A stretch of 11,136 bases of DNA from an uncultured Collinsella sp. GTDB lineage: Bacteria > Actinomycetota > Coriobacteriia > Coriobacteriales > Coriobacteriaceae. Numbering within the stretch: the first letter of the stretch is position 1; every line of letters begins with the position of its first letter. The stretch spans positions 1 to 11,136 of the forward strand of contig CABUCA010000060.1 of NCBI GenBank assembly GCA_902489965.1, written 5' to 3'. Under the pieces are notes generated by a model. The model searched no databases. It saw only the letters and a list, made by a program, of their open reading frames with translations, and was not told the origin of the DNA. Made by a program: the position numbers and the translations under genes. This document shows, piece after piece, positions 1 through 5,647 of this stretch.

Positions 1-46
1 TTATCGGCGCCGAGATGCGCGCCTGGCAAAAGACCGCCGCTGTTTG

Positions 47-110
47 TGATCCCTTTTCCTCCGTCCCCTTCGGATCACGTGATCCCTTGGGGACGGAAGA
101 AAAGGGATCA
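47..110. repeat. REPIN-like 64-bp palindrome with GGGGACG core
   Basis: Seen: 22-nt arms at 47-68 and 89-110 are reverse complements with one mismatch. A perfect 14-bp palindrome (GGATCACGTGATCC, 72-85) sits at exactly the same centre (78.5). The right half reads as its own unit: TGATCCCTT and AAGGGATCA can pair around a loop containing GGGGACGG, and the left half is its inverted copy. Known: REP units of this kind, a stem enclosing a GGGGACG-type loop, occur as inverted pairs (REPINs) and are mobilised by Y1-family RAYT transposases. No such transposase gene is in the window. A second element of the same layout lies at 8622-8681. Its position next to an MFS pseudogene is consistent with a degraded intergenic zone. 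Confidence 0.75.
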
Positions 111-121
111 TTTCGTAGGCC

Positions 122-183
122 CGTGGCCGCCTTGGAAACCGAATGATGGTACGAGCATCCATTCGGCTTCCAAGGCGGCCACG
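122..183. repeat. Large inverted repeat, 24-bp arms
   Basis: Arms at 122-145 and 160-183 (CGTGGCCGCCTTGGA and its complement at the outer part) pair with one mismatch around a 14-nt loop that can add three more pairs (ATG/CAT). There is no U-tract on either side, so it is not a canonical intrinsic terminator. It follows the REPIN-like element by 11 bp and precedes the end of the MFS pseudogene by 36 bp. The core does not resemble the GGGGACG element, so it is a different repeat type or a structure acting on both strands. Function unknown. Confidence 0.7.
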
Positions 184-219
184 GACAGAACGGGGCGAAC
201 AGAAAAGAGCGACGGACGC

Positions 220-606
220 CTACTCCCCCGCCACGCTTGCGCGCAGCTTGGAGGTGATGGTGCCCGTGACCTTGCCGAGGTCGGCCATGCCAAACTGCTT
301 GGACGCGGCTGGGCAGCGCCGCCACCATGCAGATAGCCGCGAGCACCAGGAAAGCGGAACGCCAGCCCACACTCACGATAAGCGAGCTCACGATCGGCGA
401 GAGAATGGCTCCGCCAAAGCCCGAACCCGAAAGTGCGATGGAAACGGCAAGGAGCACGTAGACCTGCCACAGCTCACCCACAAAGCTCATGCCAGCAAGC
501 ACCGCCGAGGTAGCGATAACGGTGAGCGAGCCCAACACGTGGCCATGATCACGAAGCCGGAGGCCACCACGAGCCAGCCGGGGAAGAACTTACGCTGCTG
601 GGGCAT
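220..606 (-). pseudogene. Decayed MFS transporter (remnant)
   Basis: A clear start exists: ATG at 606-604 preceded by AAGGAG with a 4-nt gap. The first 22-23 codons read MPQQRKFFPGWLVVASGFVI, like the first helix of MFS permeases of the oxalate/formate-antiporter type. The frame is then lost near 538 and would stop at 487-489. The next frame continues with helix-like sequence (GSLTVIATSAVLAGMSFVGE, then ILSPIVSSLIVSVGWRSAFL and a second hydrophobic run ending AALP), typical of MFS helices 3-5 including the GWR-AF motif. A second frame change near 305 leads to FGMADLGKVTGTI and a TAG at 222-220. About 125 codons remain against roughly 400 in the family, so the gene carries at least two frameshifts and large internal deletions. 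Helix 2 and most of the second half are missing. The exact subfamily is uncertain; the pseudogene status is well supported. Confidence 0.75.
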
Positions 607-633
607 ACTGCTCCTTATTTAACAAACGAATAG

Positions 634-650
634 CCGGCGCCGGGCGCCGG
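634..650. repeat. GC-rich perfect hairpin
   Basis: CCGGCGCC and GGCGCCGG flank a single central G, giving an 8-bp perfect inverted repeat. It lies 28 bp upstream of the start codon of the MFS pseudogene, where it could be an operator or part of the leader. No T-tract follows on either strand, so a terminator role is unlikely. Confidence 0.45.
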
Positions 651-666
651 TAGTGCCCAAGATTGC

Positions 667-722
667 CTTGAAAGACAAGGGCATAGGCCTTATGGCCATG
701 CCCGCAGGCTTGAAAGGCAAGG
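667..722. repeat. Pair of 14-nt direct repeats
   Basis: CTTGAAAGRCAAGG occurs at 667-680 and 709-722 with one difference. Each copy is itself a small hairpin (CTTG/CAAG). They flank the terminator-like stem of the amidohydrolase transcript symmetrically. They could be a duplicated protein-binding site or a by-product of local duplication. Confidence 0.4.
670..703 (-). terminator. Probable intrinsic terminator of the amidohydrolase gene
   Basis: On the minus strand GGGCATGGCC, loop ATAA, then GGCC-T-ATGCCC forms a 10-bp stem with one bulged U. It is followed by the U-rich run TTGTCTTTC. It lies 26 nt past the stop codon of the M20 gene. The U-tract is imperfect, so efficiency may be moderate. 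Confidence 0.5.
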
Positions 723-729
723 TTGGATG

Positions 730-2025
730 CTACCGGTGGTCGGCGATATAGCCCAAAGCGACGGCGGTATAGGCCGCAGCACCGAGCGGCAGCTCGGCAT
801 CGTTAAAACGTGCCTTGGGATGGTGCTGGGCAAAATGCTCGTCCGTATCGGTCACAGCTGCGCCCACGGTAAAGTACGCACTCGGGATCTCGCTCGAGAT
901 CAGCGCGAAGTCCTCGCTCGCCATGGCGTGGAACAGCGGCAGGAAGGCGGCCTTGGGCAGCACCACGCCCACGTAGCCAAGCGACGCCTGGGTCATGTCG
1001 TCATCGAGTACGAGCGGGGGAACATCCGAAAGCGTCTCGATGGTCGCCGACGTACGATATGTTGCAGCAACGCCGTTTACGACCTCCGCGATGCGGGTCT
1101 TTAGGTGAGCCATGAGCTCAACATCAAAGCCGCGCAGCGTTCCCTCGAGCACGCAGGTGTCAGGGATGACGTTGGCCGCCAAGCCGCCAGCAAACTTACC
1201 AACGGTAAGCGCGACCTCCTTAGCCGCCGGCACTTCGCGAGCGATAAGCTCCTGAAGCGCCAGATGCACATGCACGCCGGCCGTGATGGGGTCGATGCAA
1301 ATCTCGGGGCTCGAGCCATGGCCACCCTTGCCCTGAAGCGTGATACGAAAACCGTACACGCCCGAGAGCGCCGGGCTGCCGTAGAGCACCAGGCCGAGCG
1401 GCGACTGGCTATTGACATGCATGGCAAAGGCGACCTGAGGACGCGGGTTCTGCAGCAGACCGTCGGCGATGGCGGCGCGGGCACCCTCAAAGGTTTCCTC
1501 GCCCGGCTGGAACAGCAGTTTGACGGTGGCATTGGCGTCGACGAGCTCGGCCTCGCGGGCCTTGAGCAGGCGAGCCGCACCAAGCAGCGCCGTCGCGTGC
1601 ATATCGTGACCGCAAGCGTGCATGCAGCCGTTGGTGGATGCAAAGGGCTCGCCGGATTCCTCGGCAACGGGCAGGGCGTCCATGTCGCCACGAAGCATGA
1701 TGACCGTACCGGCCTGCTCATTCGTGCAGATGCCATTGCCTTGGGCCGCGGCGGCACCGGCGCCGACAAGGCCCACAACGCAGGAACCATCGACGAGCGT
1801 AGCAAATGGGATGTCCATCTCGGTCAGGCGCGCTTGGATATACGTAGAGGTCTGCGGGAGGCTATTACCCAGCTCGGGCATCTGATGTAAATCGTGTCGC
1901 CACGCAGCGAGCTCGTCTGCAAAAGCCTGAGCTTCTGCAACAAGACCGTCACCGATAGCGGTCTGCGCCGCCGCGGTGGCCTTGGGCGCTGATTGCGGTT
2001 GAAGATCGGACAGTGCTGGTGCCAT
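730..2025 (-). CDS. M20-family amidohydrolase (hippurate/N-acyl-amino-acid hydrolase type)
   Basis: A 431-residue cytosolic metallohydrolase, predicted to cleave an amide bond in an N-acylated or N-carbamoylated amino acid or short peptide. The family motifs appear in order: WRHDLHQMPELG (42-53), LRGDMDALPV (111-120), CMHACGHDMHA (134-144; Cys138 and His140 are expected metal ligands), LFQPGEE (171-177; Glu176 expected general base, Glu177 ligand), AMHV (His203), KGGHGSSP (233-240, dimerisation-domain signature) and HHPKARFNDAEL near the C-terminus (His401/402 as last ligand). All catalytic positions look intact. No signal peptide is evident. The start at 2025 is chosen because GGAGGG lies 5 nt upstream; a TTG 54 nt further upstream has no ribosome site and would add a poorly conserved tail. 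A roughly 15-residue insertion around 90-105 just before the first metal motif is longer than in typical members. The gene has its own upstream region and terminator, so it is probably monocistronic. Substrate cannot be read from sequence. Confidence 0.9.
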   Translation of the reverse strand: MAPALSDLQPQSAPKATAAAQTAIGDGLVAEAQAFADELAAWRHDLHQMPELGNSLPQTSTYIQARLTEMDIPFATLVDGSCVVGLVGAGAAAAQGNGICTNEQAGTVIMLRGDMDALPVAEESGEPFASTNGCMHACGHDMHATALLGAARLLKAREAELVDANATVKLLFQPGEETFEGARAAIADGLLQNPRPQVAFAMHVNSQSPLGLVLYGSPALSGVYGFRITLQGKGGHGSSPEICIDPITAGVHVHLALQELIAREVPAAKEVALTVGKFAGGLAANVIPDTCVLEGTLRGFDVELMAHLKTRIAEVVNGVAATYRTSATIETLSDVPPLVLDDDMTQASLGYVGVVLPKAAFLPLFHAMASEDFALISSEIPSAYFTVGAAVTDTDEHFAQHHPKARFNDAELPLGAAAYTAVALGYIADHR

Positions 2026-2055
2026 AGATGCCCTCCAGTAACGTTTTTGCAGCAA

Positions 2056-2077
2056 GCACTTTGATAGCGTAAAGTGC
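2056..2077. promoter_or_regulatory. Candidate operator upstream of the amidohydrolase gene
   Basis: GCACTTT (2056-2062) and AAAGTGC (2071-2077) form a perfect 7-bp inverted repeat with an 8-nt spacer, 31 bp upstream of the start codon. The size and position suit a dimeric repressor or a MerR-type activator site. No convincing -35/-10 pair could be fixed around it, so the promoter itself is not called. Confidence 0.4.
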
Positions 2078-2103
2078 AAGGTACTACTTTAAGGGCGACG
2101 CAT

Positions 2104-2128
2104 AAAAAATGCCGCCCCGGGAGGCGGC
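2104..2128 (-). terminator. Intrinsic terminator of the DMT transporter gene
   Basis: On the minus strand GCCGCC, a 6-nt loop, GGCGGC and then ATTTTTT form a canonical Rho-independent terminator, starting 12 nt after the TAA stop of the transporter. It separates that gene from the downstream amidohydrolase. Confidence 0.88.
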
Positions 2129-2140
2129 GCAACAAATTGT

Positions 2141-3124
2141 TTACAATTGCGGACGCGGCTTTCGACGCAAAAAATCGAAATGCGTCTCGCTCAAGATAAT
2201 CGAAAGAAAGATGAGCGCGAAGCCGGCGAGCAGGCGCGAGGTGAGCGCCTCCCCCATCAGCAGCACCGAGAACAGCACACCCGAAGGCGACTCCATCGAA
2301 AGGAGCAGCGAGCCCGTTGAGGCCGGGACATGCGCCAGGCCGACGTTTTGGATGAGCAGAGCCACACACGTACAGCCCACCGATAGAAAGGCCATCACGC
2401 CGATAAAGCTCGGCGTCCACACGGACAGCGGCGCTTGGGTCTCGAATAACAGCGACGAGATCAGGCTCAGCACGCCGTTGCCCACAAACATCCAAAACGT
2501 GATGACGTTGATGTCCATCTTGCGGCCGTACTTGGCGGTCACCGCCATCTGGATGGCAAAGAAGACCGCGCCGCCCAGTGTGATGACATCGCCGACATTG
2601 AACTCGACGCTATCGAGCGCCACCAGCCCAATGCCCGCCAGGCACAGCAACGCGGCGCCCAAGTTGTAACGGGTAAGCTTTTCGCCGCTTAGAACGTAGC
2701 TCGCAAACGGAACCAAGATGCAGTACGTGCCCGTCAAAAACGCGCTTTTGCCTGCCGTGGTCTGTGCCAGGCCGATCGTCTGCAAACCGTAGGCACCCCA
2801 CATGAGCGCGCCCATGCCAAGTCCAACAATCAGGTTTCGAGCGTTGAAATGGGCAATGATGCGCTTGTGGAAGATGACAAGCATGACCAACGACGCCGGA
2901 AGAAAACGAATGTAGAGCAGCTCGAACACCGGAACGGTATCGAGCGCATCCTTCATGGTGGTGAAGGAATAGCCCCAGATGACCGCTATCGAAAGCAGCA
3001 AGACCTTCCAGAACAGCGGCGAGCGTGCGCCGGCGCCGCGGGAGGTGCCGCCGGCGCCCAGGTCCTCCCGTGCGACAGGGCTATCGGGCATGTTTTCGAT
3101 TTCGTTGGCAGCGTATTGGGCCAT
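2141..3124 (-). CDS. DMT-superfamily (EamA) ten-helix transporter
   Basis: A 327-residue inner-membrane permease with the two-repeat architecture of EamA/DMT proteins. A hydrophilic N-terminal tail of about 37 residues is followed by ten hydrophobic segments, roughly 39-57, 68-86, 97-118, 125-146, 153-171, 178-198, 205-227, 238-259, 266-290 and 296-312. Family features include the first-helix IWGYSF motif (49-54), F-LLYIRFLPAS at helix 2, the GL-TTAGKSAFLTG segment at the helix 3-4 boundary (118-132), the EKL turn after helix 4, and an ASTGSLLLSMESP segment (268-280) in the second repeat that corresponds to the helix 8-9 motif. The start is supported by GAGGA 6 nt upstream. A terminator just upstream and another just downstream make it a separate transcription unit. 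Family members export amino acids, nucleosides, drugs or other small metabolites; the substrate here is unknown. Confidence 0.9.
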   Translation of the reverse strand: MAQYAANEIENMPDSPVAREDLGAGGTSRGAGARSPLFWKVLLLSIAVIWGYSFTTMKDALDTVPVFELLYIRFLPASLVMLVIFHKRIIAHFNARNLIVGLGMGALMWGAYGLQTIGLAQTTAGKSAFLTGTYCILVPFASYVLSGEKLTRYNLGAALLCLAGIGLVALDSVEFNVGDVITLGGAVFFAIQMAVTAKYGRKMDINVITFWMFVGNGVLSLISSLLFETQAPLSVWTPSFIGVMAFLSVGCTCVALLIQNVGLAHVPASTGSLLLSMESPSGVLFSVLLMGEALTSRLLAGFALIFLSIILSETHFDFLRRKPRPQL

Positions 3125-3164
3125 GGAACATCCTCACACTCAATCTTGGCGTGGTGTCCGCACG

Positions 3165-3193
3165 CGTATGGCTGCGTGCCGCCTCATGGTCAA
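3165..3193 (-). promoter_or_regulatory. Candidate promoter of the DMT transporter gene
   Basis: TTGACC (3193-3188) and CATACG (3170-3165) on the minus strand are separated by 17 nt, about 40 bp upstream of the start codon. The -35 is good and the -10 is weak. The -35 begins directly after the U-tract of the preceding terminator, a compact terminator-promoter junction. Confidence 0.45.
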
Positions 3194-3195
3194 AT

Positions 3196-3228
3196 AAAAA
3201 CAGGGCGCACCGGACCCCCGGCACGCCC
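3196..3228 (-). terminator. Intrinsic terminator of the yhgE operon
   Basis: Minus strand: GGGCGTGCCGG, loop GGGT, CCGGTGCGCCC, then TGTTTTTATTTG. The 11-bp stem contains two G-U wobbles. It lies 229 nt beyond the stop of the second YhgE gene, past repeat copy 1, so that repeat is probably transcribed as part of the operon 3' untranslated region. Confidence 0.75.
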
Positions 3229-3310
3229 CGCTACTGTAGCAACAATCAACGCTGCATCGCAATCCAGCCCACTAAAGCGTCGGCAAAGTGAACCTCGATG
3301 GTCCGGCAAT

Positions 3311-3460
3311 GTCAGCGAAAACGACCCTAAGCGAGCAAGGTGACGTGAAATGAAAGGGCGCTGACCTTCTGGTCGCGCCCTTGAAATTGAACGTCAGATT
3401 GCCGCTTAGGGGCGTTTGCAGCGTCGAGCCGTTACGCGGTTTGGTAAAACCGCGTAACTA
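3311..3460. repeat. Structured repeat, copy 1 (variable central hairpin)
   Basis: The left arm 3311-3350 (40 nt) and right arm 3386-3460 (75 nt) match copy 2 at 8715-8754 and 8789-8863 with one mismatch each. The middle 35 nt is unrelated to copy 2. The arms pair with each other: 3319-3333 with 3403-3417 (15 bp, one A-G mismatch) and TGACGT 3341-3346 with ACGTCA 3391-3396. The unique centre forms its own hairpin, AAGGGCGC 3354-3361 with GCGCCCTT 3375-3382. A separate perfect 12-bp hairpin (GTTACGCGGTTT, loop GGTA) fills 3431-3458. The last three bases of the repeat are the TAG stop of the upstream YhgE gene. The sequence does not show whether it acts as DNA or RNA, or on which strand. Confidence 0.85.
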
Positions 3461-5647
3461 GATTAATTTGGTTGACTCCAGTTTTTCGATGATCCAGTCG
3501 TTGGCTTTGATGACTGGGCGGCGGAAGACGACGCCCAGGGCTAGCGACGGAACCAGATAGCTCGCCAGAATACCCAGCTCAACCCAGTACTCCATATGGT
3601 AGGCGCCAGCCATGGCGGCATGCATGGCGTTGATACCGTGAGTGAACGGCAAGAACGGATAGATCGCCTGGAACACAGGGCCGGTCATCTCGATGGGGAA
3701 TGTGCCGCCCGAACCACCGACCTGCATGACCAACAGCACGACAGCGAGCGCCTTGCCGATATCGCCAAACGACACCGTAAGCGTGTAGACGATATTGGAG
3801 AACACGAGACTCGCGACCCAGCCCGCCAACACAAACTGCAGCGGGTTGTCGCACTGAATGCCAAAGAACAGGATGTCGCCCGCGCACACGAGCGTCGCCT
3901 GCAGCAAGGCCAGACCGCCAAAGAACAGATAACGGCCCAGGTAGATCTCGTGCAGGCGCACGGGAATGAGCTCGTTGATAAGCTCATCGTCAACCGAGAC
4001 CTTCATCATGGCCGCCAGAACAATCGAGCCCACCCACAGCGACAAAATCGTATAGAACGGCGCCATGGCCGAGCCGTAGTTGCGGATCGGATAGACCGGC
4101 TTGCGGTCGAGCGCGACGGGACCGGAAAGCGACACGGCCAGACCCTCGGGGTCGTTGCCGATCATCGTCTTGATCGTGGCCAGGTCACCCGAGATCAGAG
4201 CGCTATCAAGCTCGTCCTTAAAGGCACTGATCTTGTCCGACGCCTCGCCCAGCTGATCGGAAGCCTTGTTGACGAGCTTTGCAGCCTTGGAGAGACCCTT
4301 CGCGAGCGAACCAGAGGCGTCGGTCAGACCGCTCACGGCGCTATCCAAGTCACCCGAGATACCGTTCAGGGAATCCAGAACGCCCGAAATGGTCTTCTTG
4401 AGCTCCTTGGCCTTAACCGAGAACGTAGAATCGTAGTCGGACTTGGCACCCGAGATACCCGCCTTGGCATCGGCGATGGCCTGGTCGACCTCGGCACGCG
4501 AGTTGTTGGCCTCCGCCATGCTGTCCGAAAGGGACTTTGCGGTCGCCGTCAGGTCCTTCGCATTGTTGCGGTACTCCACGGCAATTCTGCCCAGCGACGT
4601 CGCAGCGGACTTGAGGCCGTCTTTGAGCTTGTCATCGCTCATCTGGTCGGCAAGGTTGCGGAGCCGATCGGCCATCGCATCGATATCGTCAGCACGCGTA
4701 TTGAGCGCCGCTGCGGCTTCGTTGAGCTGAGGCACCGTAAGGTAAACATGCTGATTCGCGGCATCGAATGCCTTCGCAAGCTCGGCGGACACGTTGTCGA
4801 ACGAGCCCGCGCTTCCGTCAATCGCCGCGTCAACGGCATCACTGGCGGCCTTGAGCGCTTCCTTGGAATCATTGATGCCGCTCTTGGCGTGCTCCATCAG
4901 CTGCTTCGTCGACTCATCAACGGTGCCCGTCTGCTTGAGCATGCCGCTCGCCGACGTCAACGAATCGGACGTAGAGCTCAAAATGCCCGCGAGCGACGTC
5001 GCGCTCGCCTGAACGTCCCGCAGGTCCTCGACCGAATCGCCCAGCGTAGAGGACAGATTGGCGATAAAGTTGCTCACCTGGTCGGTGCTCATATAGTCGA
5101 GCAGGCTGGACACGGTCTTAAGGCCGATGGTCGTGATGGTCTTGGTAAAGGTCTCGTTGACCTGACTCTGGACGGCGCTCGAACCCTTTTCAGTCACGAT
5201 CTGCGCGATGGCGTTGGCCTTCTGGTTCTCATAGAACTCGATATCGGCGTGCTTCACCTCGGTCGAGAAAAGCGTCATCATGTCGGCGCTAAAACTTTTA
5301 GGGATAACAACGGCCGCATAGTATGCGCCCGACTTGACGCCCTCGATAGCTTTATCGCGATCGTTGAGCACAACCCAATCGAAGTTCTCGTTGCCGCGCA
5401 GGGTGGCGGTCACGTTTTCGCCCACGTTGACCTCGACAGGGATCAAATCGCTCTCGTAACCCTCATCGGTGTTGACCACGGCGATCTTAAGATTGCCAGT
5501 GTTGCCGTACGGATCCCAGCTGCCAGCGATATTAAACCACGCGTACAGGCACGGTACGATAATGAGACCCATCACGACAACCAAGCCGATTACGGAGCGA
5601 GACACGTTTTGGACATCGCGCTTAAACAGGTGCAGGATGTTTTTCAT
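3458..5647 (-). CDS. YhgE/Pip-family membrane protein (second of the pair)
   Basis: A 729-residue envelope protein of the YhgE/Pip family, related to Lactococcus phage-infection protein Pip and to EsaA of type VII secretion; its biochemical role is not established. Layout: an N-terminal membrane helix (about 19-38), the family signature LYAWFNIAGSWDPYGNT (34-50) followed by KIAVVNTDEG, and an extracytoplasmic region of about 480 residues. Residues 190-480 of that region are Ala/Ser/Asp-rich with heptad-like spacing, probably coiled coil. A C-terminal ABC-2-like membrane domain follows, with helices near 528-548, 572-595, 603-627, 632-650 and 690-708 and the conserved FPIEM...PFLPFTHGIN stretch (650-673). 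The start is certain: AAAGGAGGT lies 9 nt upstream and the stop of the preceding gene directly abuts the ATG, implying translational coupling. The last codon and stop lie at the edge of structured repeat copy 1. Possible roles include transport, secretion or envelope assembly. Confidence 0.9.
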   Translation of the reverse strand: MKNILHLFKRDVQNVSRSVIGLVVVMGLIIVPCLYAWFNIAGSWDPYGNTGNLKIAVVNTDEGYESDLIPVEVNVGENVTATLRGNENFDWVVLNDRDKAIEGVKSGAYYAAVVIPKSFSADMMTLFSTEVKHADIEFYENQKANAIAQIVTEKGSSAVQSQVNETFTKTITTIGLKTVSSLLDYMSTDQVSNFIANLSSTLGDSVEDLRDVQASATSLAGILSSTSDSLTSASGMLKQTGTVDESTKQLMEHAKSGINDSKEALKAASDAVDAAIDGSAGSFDNVSAELAKAFDAANQHVYLTVPQLNEAAAALNTRADDIDAMADRLRNLADQMSDDKLKDGLKSAATSLGRIAVEYRNNAKDLTATAKSLSDSMAEANNSRAEVDQAIADAKAGISGAKSDYDSTFSVKAKELKKTISGVLDSLNGISGDLDSAVSGLTDASGSLAKGLSKAAKLVNKASDQLGEASDKISAFKDELDSALISGDLATIKTMIGNDPEGLAVSLSGPVALDRKPVYPIRNYGSAMAPFYTILSLWVGSIVLAAMMKVSVDDELINELIPVRLHEIYLGRYLFFGGLALLQATLVCAGDILFFGIQCDNPLQFVLAGWVASLVFSNIVYTLTVSFGDIGKALAVVLLVMQVGGSGGTFPIEMTGPVFQAIYPFLPFTHGINAMHAAMAGAYHMEYWVELGILASYLVPSLALGVVFRRPVIKANDWIIEKLESTKLI

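Noticed and set aside
3..146. Plus-strand frame open from the left edge to TGA at 144-146
   Set aside because: It could be the C-terminus of a gene outside the window, but about two thirds of it reads through the REPIN-like palindrome and the rest (IGAEMRAWQKTAAV) is too short to recognise.
1105..1890. Plus-strand open frame of 261 codons opposite the amidohydrolase
   Set aside because: Antisense to an intact M20 enzyme with all catalytic motifs; no ribosome site and no recognisable product.
2026..2079. TTG start giving an 18-residue longer amidohydrolase
   Set aside because: No ribosome site upstream and the extra codons run through the inverted repeat 2056-2077; the ATG at 2025 has GGAGGG at good spacing.
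3431..3458. 12-bp hairpin after the YhgE stop as an intrinsic terminator
   Set aside because: The stem is strong but no U-tract follows on either strand; the better terminator is at 3196-3228.
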